From: Comamonas sp. KCTC 72670
GTDB lineage: Bacteria > Myxococcota > Myxococcia > Myxococcales > Myxococcaceae
Direction of reading: 5' to 3'
NCBI GenBank assembly: GCA_014656495.1
Contig: BNCN01000001.1
Location: 248,001 to 312,000 of the forward strand
DNA: 64,000 bases
The position numbers were made by a program, and so were the translations under genes. Of the stretch, positions 8,041 through 15,420 are shown piece after piece. Every line of letters begins with the position of its first letter. The stretch's first letter is position 1. A model generated the notes under the pieces. That model had not been told where the DNA came from. It saw nothing but the letters and a program-made list of their open reading frames with translations, and searched no databases.

Positions 8041-8952
8041 GTGAAGAACCCCTGCCCCACATGCCACGCGCCGCTTCCGGATGCTGGACCGGGCCCATGC
8101 CCCGCGTGTGGCGCGGCCACCGCGACGCGCGTGGGCGTGGACGGCCCCTTCATTCCACCAGAGCCCGACCTCTCCGGAGAATCATTGGGTGGTTTCCTGC
8201 TGGTGCATCGCATGGGGACGGACGACGCGGGCGCGCTGTACGCGGCGGAAGGCCACGCCGGGCCCTGCGCCGTCCGGGTGTTGCCGTCGCGCGTGACGGC
8301 GGACGCGACACGCCGTGCCACCTTCCACCGCGAGGTCGAGCTGCTCCGAGGCCTCCGGCACCCGGGGCTCATCCACGTCGTCTCCTCGGGTGAGGAGCGC
8401 GGCCGCTGCTGGTACGCGATGGTGCCCCTGTCAGCGCCCGACTTGAGGACACGACTGGACTGGGTCAATGCCCTGCCCTGGCAGGAGGTGGAGCGCATCG
8501 CCTTCCAGCTCCTCGACGCGCTCGGCGCCGCGCATGACGCGGGGTTGGTCCACGGCAACCTGAGCCCAGAGAGCGTCCTCGTGGGCGCGGACGGCGCGAA
8601 GCTCTGGCGATTTGGCCTCGGCGTCGTCCCCCCAGGCGCCCATGGGTACCAGGCCCCGGAACAACGTCTGCGAGGCCGCGCGGTGGTGCAGTCGGACCTG
8701 CATGTCCTGGGGCGCCTGCTGCACGAAGCCCTCACGGGCGGCGAACCTGGCAGTCAGCCCCTGCCCCGAGGCGTGCCGCGCCGGCTGCGCCGGTTCTTGA
8801 AGCGGCTGCTCGCGGAGCGCATCGAGGACCGGCCCGACAGCACCACGTCGGCGCGGCGACTGCTGAGCCAGCGCTTCCCCATCGGGCTGCTGGCCCTGGG
8901 CGGAGCGATGCTGGTCGCCCTGGGCGTGTGCGCCCTGCAAGGCACGGCCTGA
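8041..8952 (+). CDS. Zinc-ribbon pseudokinase with C-terminal membrane anchor
   Basis: Starting at GTG 8041, this encodes 303 residues. The N-terminus has a double CxxC zinc ribbon (Cys5/Cys8 and Cys20/Cys23). Residues 48-270 follow the Ser/Thr protein kinase fold, but every catalytic residue is replaced. The VAIK lysine is Arg79, the HRD motif is HGN (171-173), the catalytic-loop Asn is Ser178, and DFG is RFG (190-192). The structural APEQ motif is kept. A single hydrophobic helix (about 278-297) ends the protein, so the kinase-like domain should face the cytoplasm. It is most likely a scaffold or sensor pseudokinase; the partner is unknown. It is divergent from the pseudouridine synthase. 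Confidence 0.85.
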   Translation: MKNPCPTCHAPLPDAGPGPCPACGAATATRVGVDGPFIPPEPDLSGESLGGFLLVHRMGTDDAGALYAAEGHAGPCAVRVLPSRVTADATRRATFHREVELLRGLRHPGLIHVVSSGEERGRCWYAMVPLSAPDLRTRLDWVNALPWQEVERIAFQLLDALGAAHDAGLVHGNLSPESVLVGADGAKLWRFGLGVVPPGAHGYQAPEQRLRGRAVVQSDLHVLGRLLHEALTGGEPGSQPLPRGVPRRLRRFLKRLLAERIEDRPDSTTSARRLLSQRFPIGLLALGGAMLVALGVCALQGTA

Positions 8953-8954
8953 AC

Positions 8955-9293
8955 TCAGGCGCGGTGAAGCTGGGTGTCGGACATGCGGTGCTTCGGCTTG
9001 CGGCGGATGAAGCGGTTCGCGTCCCCGCGCCGGTAGCAGGTGATGAGGCGCTCCTCGTCGTTGAGCAGCACAATCCAGCCGCGCGCCTGCCGCACCACGT
9101 CCGTGCGCCGCCAGCCCCGCGGCAGGTCGCGCTCCAGCACCGTGACGTGGGTCATGCCACTGGCGCGCGTCCGGCTGCCGAACTCCAGGATGAAGTCGAG
9201 CACGTCGTCACGAAGTTGCCGGAGCGCGCTGCGCTCGACGAAGTGACGCGTGAGGGTGAACGCGGACGATTCGGGCTGACGGCAGTGGGGCAT
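8955..9293 (-). CDS. Small DUF4258-like protein
   Basis: The ATG at 9293 has GGAGG eight bases upstream and gives 112 residues. A longer frame exists, but its extra N-terminus has no start signal. The pattern LTRHFVERSALRQL, then an ILEFG segment, then VTVLERDLP, WIVLLND and LITCYRR resembles DUF4258-type proteins, in which a TRHA..R helix is followed by a small beta sheet. Proteins of that kind are small and cytoplasmic, and some lie in toxin-antitoxin-like settings. Here I see no obvious partner gene. The protein ends with a basic tail (RFIRRKPKHR). The gene is convergent with the pseudokinase gene, with only two bases between them. Confidence 0.6.
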   Translation of the reverse strand: MPHCRQPESSAFTLTRHFVERSALRQLRDDVLDFILEFGSRTRASGMTHVTVLERDLPRGWRRTDVVRQARGWIVLLNDEERLITCYRRGDANRFIRRKPKHRMSDTQLHRA

Positions 9294-9489
9294 GGTGCGG
9301 ACCTCCGTGTGCCCGCTAGCCATTACACGTGGCGTTCCAAGGGCCTCCGCTCGGGATTTCGCGAACTTGGACGCCGCCGTCCGCGACGCCGCGAGACAAT
9401 CCGTCAATTTCCAAGCGCGCGTGTGACAGCACGGCGCACGGCGCCTCGAGGCGGGCAGTCCTGGCCCAGGATGGTGTAGACGGGGCTCC

Positions 9490-10536
9490 GTGAGTCCCAC
9501 ATCGAAGCCGTCCCCCCGACAGCTGCTCCAGGAGGCCACCCGGCGCTACGCGCGAGGGTACCGGTCCGCCGCCCTCTGCGCCGGCCTCACGCAAGCTGGC
9601 ACCCATCACGTGGAGGCGCTGCGAGGCCGGGGCGCGCCGCCCGCCGAGGACACGCTCTTCGCGCTGGGCGAGCTGACCCAGGTCTTCACGGGCGCGCTCC
9701 TCGCGCTGCTCGTGGACCAGGGGAAGGCGCGGCTCGACATGCCGTTGTCGGAGGTGATTCCCCGGCCGCTGCTCCCGGACGCCGAGGCGGGCCGCATTAC
9801 GCTGGAGCAGCTCGCCACGCACACCTCCGGGATGCCGCACCTGCCGCCCAACCTGGACAGCGGCGCCCAGAATCCCGAGGACCCCTTCGGCCATTACAAC
9901 GCGGGCCTCTTCGGCGAGTTCCTCCGGAGCTACCACCCCGAATGGCCACCCCCGCGCCGCCACGCCGAGTCCCTCATTGGCATGGGCGTGCTGGGCCACG
10001 CCCTCTCGCGGCGCGCGGGCGTGAACTACGGCCATGCGCTGAGAGACATGCTCTTCAAGCCCCTGGGCATGTCGGACACGTCCCTGCGGCCCACCGATGA
10101 ACAGGCACCGCGGCTGGCCGCGGGCCACACCGCGAAGGGCAAGCCCGTACCGGCGTGGACCTTCCCCGCGCTCCCCGGCGCGGGCGCCGCCTACTCCACC
10201 GCGCCCGACCTGCTGCGGTTCCTCGATGCGAACCTGGGCCTGGGTGACGCGGGGGTCGTGCGCGCCCTCCGGATTCCCCAAGAGCCGCGAGTGGCGGCGG
10301 GGGCCCGGCAGGCGGGGCTGGGCTGGAACGTGACGCAGGTGCGAGGCCACCCCGTGGTGTGGCGCTCCTCCGTCATGGGGGGCTACACGGGATTCATGGG
10401 CTTCGCCGCGGCGGCGAACGCGGGCGTGGTCCTGCTCGCGAACCACGGCTGGTCCTTCTTCGCCGCGCTGCGGGGACGCGTGCCCCTGGAAGCCCCGGGG
10501 CTGGAGCTGCTCTCCCGCCTCTTGCCTCCGCGATGA
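9490..10536 (+). CDS. Serine-hydrolase (beta-lactamase/PBP4-like) homologue lacking catalytic motif
   Basis: This 348-residue protein (GTG start at 9490) has the fold signatures of class C beta-lactamase-like hydrolases: LEQLATHTSGMP (about residues 108-119) and later FKPLGMSDTSL. The nucleophile motif SxxK is missing; the aligned position reads Glu61-Leu-Thr-Gln64 (FALGELTQVFTG). I also see no clear Tyr-x-Asn. There is no signal peptide, unlike its neighbour. It is therefore probably a non-catalytic member with a binding or regulatory role, or a decaying paralogue. It sits directly upstream of an intact, lipoprotein version of the same superfamily on the same strand. Confidence 0.75.
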   Translation: MSPTSKPSPRQLLQEATRRYARGYRSAALCAGLTQAGTHHVEALRGRGAPPAEDTLFALGELTQVFTGALLALLVDQGKARLDMPLSEVIPRPLLPDAEAGRITLEQLATHTSGMPHLPPNLDSGAQNPEDPFGHYNAGLFGEFLRSYHPEWPPPRRHAESLIGMGVLGHALSRRAGVNYGHALRDMLFKPLGMSDTSLRPTDEQAPRLAAGHTAKGKPVPAWTFPALPGAGAAYSTAPDLLRFLDANLGLGDAGVVRALRIPQEPRVAAGARQAGLGWNVTQVRGHPVVWRSSVMGGYTGFMGFAAAANAGVVLLANHGWSFFAALRGRVPLEAPGLELLSRLLPPR

Positions 10537-10592
10537 GCCCCCTTCGTTGAAGTCAGCGTAACTTCCGCGAGGGACAGGTGTTCCCTGGGAGC

Positions 10593-11750
10593 ATGAACCC
10601 CAGCCTGCTCCTCGCCCTCGCGGTCTGCGCCCTGTGTGCGTGCTCGCCGGACACCGCTCCCGACGACCTGGATTCGACGCCCGACGCGGGGACGGAGGCG
10701 ACTCCTGATGCTGGCGCGGACCCCGTGCCTGACGCGGGGAGCAGCGAACCCGACGCGGGCGACCTGGAAAACGCGACGGTGGTCTTCCCCCAGGACGACG
10801 CGAGCTGGCCCACGGTGGCGCCGGCCAGCGCGGGCTGGGACACGGCGAAGCTGAACGCCGTCATCGACTTCGTGGGCTCGCGTGACACCCGCGCGTTCGT
10901 CATCCTGCAAGACGGGCGCATCCTCGCCGAGCGCTACTGGGGGTTCGGCCCGAACCTGCGGCGGGACATCGCCTCCGCGCAGAAGAGCGTCATCGCGGTC
11001 CTGGTCGGCATCGCCGTGCAGAAGCAGCTCCTCACGCTCGATGAGCGCGTCTCGGACGTGCTGGGCGCGGGCTGGTCCAACGCCAGCGCCACCGCCGAGG
11101 CCCGCATCACCGTGAGACACCTGCTGACCATGTCGAGCGGCCTGACGCCCACGCTCACCCGGATGGCCGAGCCCGGCACCGTCTGGCTCTACAACAATGA
11201 CGCCTACCACCGGCTGCGCCACGTGCTGGAGCGGTGCACGGGCATGGGCATCCAGGAGCTCTCCCAGGCCTGGCTGTTCCAACCCCTGGGCGCGGTGAAC
11301 AGCGTCTGGCAGGCGCGCTCGGACCTCGACAGCAAGGGCCTGCCGCTCTGGGGCCTCCACATGAGCGCGAAGGACCTGGCGCGCTTCGGCCTGTTGATGC
11401 AGGCCCAGGGGCGCTGGAACGGCGCGCAGGTCGCTCCGGCGGCCCAGCTCGCGCTGGCGACGCGGCCATCCCAGACGCTCAATCCCGCGTATGGCCATCT
11501 CTTCTGGCTCAATGGACAGGCGTTCGCTCGGCTCCCCCCGGGCCACACGCGGCTCGAAGGCTCCATCATCCCCAGCGCGCCGCCAGACCTGTACGCGGGG
11601 CTGGGCCAGGATGACCAGAAGGTCTACGTGGTGCCCTCGCTCGGGCTCGTGGTGACGCGGCTCGGAGCCCAGGCGGGTGAACGCGGCGCGGAGGCGCTCT
11701 CCGATTTCGACGACACCCTGTGGGCCCTGCTCATGGACGCGCGCCGCTGA
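10593..11750 (+). CDS. Lipoprotein serine hydrolase (class C beta-lactamase-like)
   Basis: The chosen ATG at 10593 begins a short lipoprotein signal (MNPSLLLALAV, lipobox LCAC at residues 14-17); a GTG at 10578 in the same frame is an alternative. A low-complexity linker with four PDAG repeats (residues 30-55) links the lipid anchor to the catalytic domain. The catalytic domain has an intact SxxK motif (Ser128-Ala-Gln-Lys131) and a Tyr-Asn-Asn motif in WLYNNDAYH, matching beta-lactamase-related serine hydrolases (EstB/PBP4-like). The enzyme probably acts in the periplasm as an esterase or D-amino-acid peptidase. True beta-lactamase activity is not implied. Confidence 0.82.
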   Translation: MNPSLLLALAVCALCACSPDTAPDDLDSTPDAGTEATPDAGADPVPDAGSSEPDAGDLENATVVFPQDDASWPTVAPASAGWDTAKLNAVIDFVGSRDTRAFVILQDGRILAERYWGFGPNLRRDIASAQKSVIAVLVGIAVQKQLLTLDERVSDVLGAGWSNASATAEARITVRHLLTMSSGLTPTLTRMAEPGTVWLYNNDAYHRLRHVLERCTGMGIQELSQAWLFQPLGAVNSVWQARSDLDSKGLPLWGLHMSAKDLARFGLLMQAQGRWNGAQVAPAAQLALATRPSQTLNPAYGHLFWLNGQAFARLPPGHTRLEGSIIPSAPPDLYAGLGQDDQKVYVVPSLGLVVTRLGAQAGERGAEALSDFDDTLWALLMDARR

Positions 11751-11764
11751 GCCCGGCACATCCA

Positions 11765-11793
11765 GGACCGCGCGCCCGTGCGACGCGCGGTCC
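11765..11793. terminator. Terminator-like hairpin between convergent genes
   Basis: The arms GGACCGCGCG and CGCGCGGTCC form a perfect 10-bp stem with a 9-base loop. Outer AGCCCGG/CCGGGCT segments can extend it with a bulge on the left. It fills the 61-base gap between the convergent hydrolase and lipoprotein genes. No T-run is present. Confidence 0.6.
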
Positions 11794-11811
11794 CGGGCTC
11801 GGCGCCCTGGT

Positions 11812-13113
11812 CTACTGGACGACGCCTTCCTGCCATGACACGTCGACCCAGCGGCCCAGGCCCGAGGAGAGGAAGTTGCGGACGCGGTCCTGGAGCGAGC
11901 CCATGGGCACCGGTGCGTTGTCGAAGGCATCGTAGCGCCAGAAGCCGATGCGGCCCGGCGGCGAGACGCCCGCGTCACAGACGAAGTTGTCCACGTAGGC
12001 CACGATGGAGGCGCTGCTGGCCACGCGGCCCTCGGCCTTGTGCCAGCCCCCATAGCCGCGCGTCTTCATGCGGACGTGCGACGCCAGGTCGAACGAGTAA
12101 TAGAGGTGGTCCGTCGACGAGTACGACAGGGAGATGGGCTGCCAGAAGGGGGACTCGAACTGGGCCACCATGCCCCGCGACGTCGACCCGTCCGCGCCCG
12201 AGCGGTGGATGAGTCCGGCGATGGCCTTGACCGCCTGGTCGATGAGGTCGCTGGTGATCTTGGTGATGTCTCCCGTCTGGATGACGGTGTAGATGGACAG
12301 CGCGCTCTTCAGCAGGTTGGCCAGCTCGTCCACGTTGAAGGTCGTGCTGCTGGCGTAATGGCTGATGGCGGCGGCCTTCTCGAACAGGCGAGAGCCCGCG
12401 CCGCTGAACGGCGTGCGGAAGTCCAGCGTCACGCCCTCCGCCACCTGCGCGGTGGCCCCCTTGCTCCAGATGCCGCCGGTGTCCGCCACCGTATCGATTT
12501 GCGAGGAGTAGAGGATGTCGGAGTAGAGCTTCGCGCTGCACCCGGCCGGGCACGCCTGGCCGCTGGCCGTGGAGCAGTTCATCCGCGTCCTGAACTGCGT
12601 GGTGTAGACGGCGCTGTCCGTCGTCTGCTCACGCAGGGTGCCGCTGAGGTTCTGCCCAATCTGCCCCGAGTGGGCCGCGCCCCGGAAGTGCAGTTGCCAG
12701 CCCCCTCCGCTGGGAGAAGCGGAGGGCTTGTCGAACGTGCCCCAGACCTGACAGGAGCAAGCCGTCTGCATCGCTCCCGTCTGACCCTCCGCGCCCGGCG
12801 CGCGGGCCAGCACGGACTCGGCTTCCGGCGCGAGCTCGGGCGCGTGCCGCCGGACATACGAGAGCAGGTCCACCTTCCCCGCATCCACCGCGGCGGCCAC
12901 CGGGCCCGCGGCGCCCACGGACTCCGAGGACCACCGGGCCGCGATATCGAAGAGCTCGGTGGAGACCAGGACGCCCGCATTCCCCTCCGATTGCACCGGC
13001 GTCACGAGCTCCCGTGAAGCCGCCTCGTCCGGGCCTCCCTCGGGCCCGCAGCCCGCGGTCAGCAATGCTGTTGGCAACAGACCACACGCCAGGATTCGCG
13101 CAAATGCACTCAT
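11812..13113 (-). CDS. Putative cysteine-containing lipoprotein, unknown function
   Basis: The ATG at 13113 (GGAG upstream) gives 433 residues with a lipoprotein signal ending in LLTAGC. After about 100 residues of Ala/Glu-rich sequence comes a domain with ACSCQVWGTF and a three-cysteine segment (MNCSTASGQACPAGC). The C-terminal half contains SLSYSSTDHLYYSF, a further Cys in FVCDAG, and an aromatic tail with WVDVSW. No transmembrane segment follows the signal. I do not recognise the family and assign no function. It should be exported and lipid-anchored. The gene is monocistronic by appearance, with a terminator-like hairpin downstream. Confidence 0.7.
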   Translation of the reverse strand: MSAFARILACGLLPTALLTAGCGPEGGPDEAASRELVTPVQSEGNAGVLVSTELFDIAARWSSESVGAAGPVAAAVDAGKVDLLSYVRRHAPELAPEAESVLARAPGAEGQTGAMQTACSCQVWGTFDKPSASPSGGGWQLHFRGAAHSGQIGQNLSGTLREQTTDSAVYTTQFRTRMNCSTASGQACPAGCSAKLYSDILYSSQIDTVADTGGIWSKGATAQVAEGVTLDFRTPFSGAGSRLFEKAAAISHYASSTTFNVDELANLLKSALSIYTVIQTGDITKITSDLIDQAVKAIAGLIHRSGADGSTSRGMVAQFESPFWQPISLSYSSTDHLYYSFDLASHVRMKTRGYGGWHKAEGRVASSASIVAYVDNFVCDAGVSPPGRIGFWRYDAFDNAPVPMGSLQDRVRNFLSSGLGRWVDVSWQEGVVQ

Positions 13114-13222
13114 CGAACTCCGCCTCCAGGCACGACAGGTAGGCGGCGGAGGCTGCAACGACTTGCGCGAATTCCACAGCAATCCCAGTCACATCCCCGC
13201 TCGAATTGACCAGAACCCAACC

Positions 13223-13274
13223 TGACACGCCAAACAAAACCATTCATTCAAAATGGATTCTGTCTGACGTGTCA
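13223..13274. repeat. Nested inverted repeats upstream of lipoprotein gene
   Basis: The outer arms TGACACG (13223-13229) and CGTGTCA (13268-13274) flank an inner pair CCATT/AATGG (13240-13256). The block is AT-rich for this genome and lies between the DoxX gene stop and the lipoprotein gene start, both on the minus strand. It could end the DoxX transcript or serve as an operator for the lipoprotein gene. Confidence 0.4.
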
Positions 13275-13285
13275 AATCATCACTC

Positions 13286-13699
13286 TCAGCGGCGCAGGGG
13301 CAGCAGTTCGCGGATGCGCGCGTCGCGCAAGAACAGCCCGGCCCAGGCGACCACGCCCACGAGGATGGGCACGATGAACGCGTCCGACGCGCGCACGTGG
13401 GTCGCGGTGGCACCGCCCAGGTAGCCCGTGATGAGGATGGCGCCCAGGACGGACGTCCTCGGCACCAGATAGACGATGAGGCACAAGAGCTCGACCACGC
13501 CAATGGGGAGCAGCACCTCCGCGGGATAGCCGAACGTCTGGAAGCCCTGGAGCACCTCGGGCGACGGGTTCAGCTTCTGCACGGCGCTCATGGCGAGCAG
13601 GGCCGCGACGAGGCCCGAGAAGATGCGCCCCAGCCAGAGCATCCACGGCTTGGAGGTGGTCACTGCGGCCTGGGGGGTGGACGACGCGACGGTCGACAT
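13286..13699 (-). CDS. DoxX-like integral membrane protein
   Basis: This 137-residue protein starts at ATG 13699 and contains four hydrophobic helices (about residues 22-40, 60-80, 85-103 and 108-126). The first helix is followed by AVQKLNPSPEVLQGF and the second by a conserved Glu (VVELLCLIVYLVP), both typical of the DoxX/DoxX-like family. Family members are inner-membrane proteins, and roles proposed for them include quinone- or redox-related functions; no firm reaction can be assigned. The short N-terminal tail is Ser/Thr-rich and probably cytoplasmic. The gene sits head-to-head with the next small gene, only five bases apart, so promoters must overlap coding sequence. Confidence 0.75.
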   Translation of the reverse strand: MSTVASSTPQAAVTTSKPWMLWLGRIFSGLVAALLAMSAVQKLNPSPEVLQGFQTFGYPAEVLLPIGVVELLCLIVYLVPRTSVLGAILITGYLGGATATHVRASDAFIVPILVGVVAWAGLFLRDARIRELLPLRR

Positions 13700-13704
13700 G
13701 GGGG

Positions 13705-14220
13705 ATGCGTCCTGGAGGAGAGAGGCGTGAGAGGCCCGACGATTTAACGGCCCCCGCATTTCTCCACAAGCGAAGCGCGCCTCACGGGCCCTCGGGTGCC
13801 ACTCCAGCAGCGAGGCCCCTCCTCGCCATCACCTATTCGACGCGCACCGTCTACGAGCGCCCCGAGGACATCGTCGCGGACCTGGAGCGGGGTCGGCTCG
13901 AAATCAACACCGGGCATTGCGAGCACCCGCTGTGGACGCCGGAGGAGAACTGCGTCTTCCGCATCGCCCACGACGTGATTCCCTACGCCCTGTACCTGCG
14001 CCCCTTCTCGCTGGAGGGCGAGGTCCTCGCGTTCCATGACCACGTGCGACGCGCGCCCGCGGAGGCCCGGTTGGCGCTGTTCACGGAGATTTTTGGCTTC
14101 GCCGCCATCCGGTACTCGACGGGCGTCTACCCCGAGCGCCAGAAGTGCATCGTCTTTCCGGAGCTCCTCGCGGCGTACGAAGCCGCCTTCCTGCCTTCGG
14201 GTGGCGCCGCCCAAACGTGA
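13705..14220 (+). CDS. Conserved-looking hypothetical protein, start uncertain
   Basis: The frame encodes up to 171 residues. The region from about residue 42 (AITYSTRTVYERPEDIV) to the end has good codon use and looks globular, with aromatic-rich stretches such as HDVIPYALYLRPF and RYSTGVYP. The first 38 residues are Arg/Pro-rich and unlikely to be folded, yet no ATG, GTG or TTG lies in frame between 13705 and the plausible domain. The only canonical start is therefore the ATG at 13705, almost touching the divergent DoxX gene. It has no signal peptide. The family is not recognised. Confidence 0.5.
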   Translation: MRPGGERRERPDDLTAPAFLHKRSAPHGPSGATPAARPLLAITYSTRTVYERPEDIVADLERGRLEINTGHCEHPLWTPEENCVFRIAHDVIPYALYLRPFSLEGEVLAFHDHVRRAPAEARLALFTEIFGFAAIRYSTGVYPERQKCIVFPELLAAYEAAFLPSGGAAQT

Positions 14221-14226
14221 CCCGCG

Positions 14227-14751
14227 TCAGCGCCGGGTCGTCTTCTTGCGCGCGCTGCGAGCCGCCGCGGTGTTGCGGACGAACTGCTTGCCGCGACGCG
14301 AGCCCGCGCGCTTCTTCCGCTCCGTCGCGCGCTTCTGCGCGGGGGTGAGCTGCTCCCACGCCTGCTTCGGCAGGTAGCGCGACGTGACGGCGCCGTGGCG
14401 GGCGCGGGCCTCCCCTTCCTGCGTCTGCCACGCCTCCCGCGTCCAGGACGTGAGCGACTTCTGCGTCCCACTTCGGCCGCCCCGGTAGCCGCCCCCTTCC
14501 TTCTTGTACTCGGCGGCCACGAGCTGCGCCTTGCGCGCGCTCCATTCGCCCGCGCGGCCCCCCTTGCTGCCACGCGTGATGCGCTCCTTGATGCGCTCAC
14601 GCAGCTCCGGGTCGGTGTACCGGCCACCGCTCCGGGCAGCGGTCTTCCGGGCGACGGCGCGCTTGGCCGTTCCCGACTTCCGGGGGGTGCTCCTGCTCCC
14701 GGAGGACGTTCGCGGCTTCGTGGCGGTGCTTGAGCGCTTCCTCGTGGCCAT
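14227..14751 (-). CDS. Highly basic histone-like protein (DUF5872-type C-terminus)
   Basis: This 174-residue protein is extremely rich in Lys, Arg, Ser and Thr. Its first 45 residues resemble a histone H1-type or SPKK-like tail (many RKS, KPRT, TPRK runs). The middle has SKGGRAGEWSARKAQLVAAE and the C-terminus has LTPAQKRATERKKRAGSRRGK, both typical of DUF5872-type proteins. Such proteins are expected to bind nucleic acid by charge, so a chromosomal or RNA-associated role is plausible but not shown. No signal peptide is present. The gene is convergent with the preceding one, with six bases between stops. Confidence 0.7.
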   Translation of the reverse strand: MATRKRSSTATKPRTSSGSRSTPRKSGTAKRAVARKTAARSGGRYTDPELRERIKERITRGSKGGRAGEWSARKAQLVAAEYKKEGGGYRGGRSGTQKSLTSWTREAWQTQEGEARARHGAVTSRYLPKQAWEQLTPAQKRATERKKRAGSRRGKQFVRNTAAARSARKKTTRR

Positions 14752-14865
14752 GGGCCCTCCTCGCGGTGTGTCCGCGCCAGCGGCCCCAGCAGACTGGGAA
14801 TGACGCGCACCTTCCGCAAGCGAGGACTCCCGCGGGGACGCGAGGTCCTCGGCCGCTCCCCTGCC

Positions 14866-15357
14866 TCATCGGGGCCGGGGCAGCGCCACCATCGCCTCGG
14901 GGTCCACCGGCACGGGCAGCTTCGTGTACGAGAACACCAGCGACGTCTCGATGCGGCTCACCTCCGGACGGTTGGTGAAGGACAGGATGGTCAGCCGCCG
15001 CAGGTGCTCCGTGTCGCGACACACCACGTGCACCAGGAAGTCCGTGCTGCCGCCCAGGCAATAGACAGCCACCGTCTCCGGCAACGAGCGCAGGTGGTCT
15101 CCGATGCTGCCGAAGGCATGGTCGACGTGGAGCCTCAGTTGAACGGAGATGAGCGCCTGGAGCCCCAGCCCCAACGCGCCCGGGTCCAGCTCCGCGCGGT
15201 AGCCCTTGATGAAGCCTTCCGACTCCAGCTTCTTCACGCGCGTGAGGCACGTGGAGGGCGCCAAGCCCACCTGCGCCGCCAACTCCTTGTTGGACAGCCG
15301 CGCATCCTTCTGGAGCGCGGTCAGAATGGCGCGATCGATTCGGTCGAGGGGTGTCAT
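14866..15357 (-). CDS. Lrp/AsnC family transcriptional regulator
   Basis: Starting at ATG 15357, this gives 163 residues, the normal length for the family. Residues 1-60 form the winged helix-turn-helix (LDRIDRAILTALQKDARLS, then ELAAQVGLAPSTCLTRVKKL). Residues 70-145 form the ligand-binding RAM domain, with YCLGGSTDFLVHV as its central strand-turn. Such regulators sense amino acids and bind DNA as octamers or dimers. It is transcribed divergently from an M3-family peptidase gene 63 bases away, and a short inverted repeat (15371-15383) sits between them. Control of the peptidase and itself is a reasonable inference. Confidence 0.93.
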   Translation of the reverse strand: MTPLDRIDRAILTALQKDARLSNKELAAQVGLAPSTCLTRVKKLESEGFIKGYRAELDPGALGLGLQALISVQLRLHVDHAFGSIGDHLRSLPETVAVYCLGGSTDFLVHVVCRDTEHLRRLTILSFTNRPEVSRIETSLVFSYTKLPVPVDPEAMVALPRPR

Positions 15358-15370
15358 GGGGGCTCCCGGT

Positions 15371-15383
15371 CGAATTTCATTCG
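15371..15383. promoter_or_regulatory. Candidate Lrp operator between divergent genes
   Basis: CGAAT-TTC-ATTCG is a 5-bp inverted repeat with a 3-base AT-rich centre. It sits in the 63-base gap between the Lrp-type regulator and the peptidase. Size and AT-rich centre fit Lrp/AsnC-type sites. The assignment is inferential. Confidence 0.45.
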
Positions 15384-15420
15384 GTGGATTAAGAACAACT
15401 CCGACACTTATTCTACATCC

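Noticed and set aside
10593-11750. A true class C beta-lactamase conferring drug resistance
   Set aside because: The fold is shared by many esterases and peptidases; a lipoprotein signal and PDAG linker do not point to beta-lactam hydrolysis.
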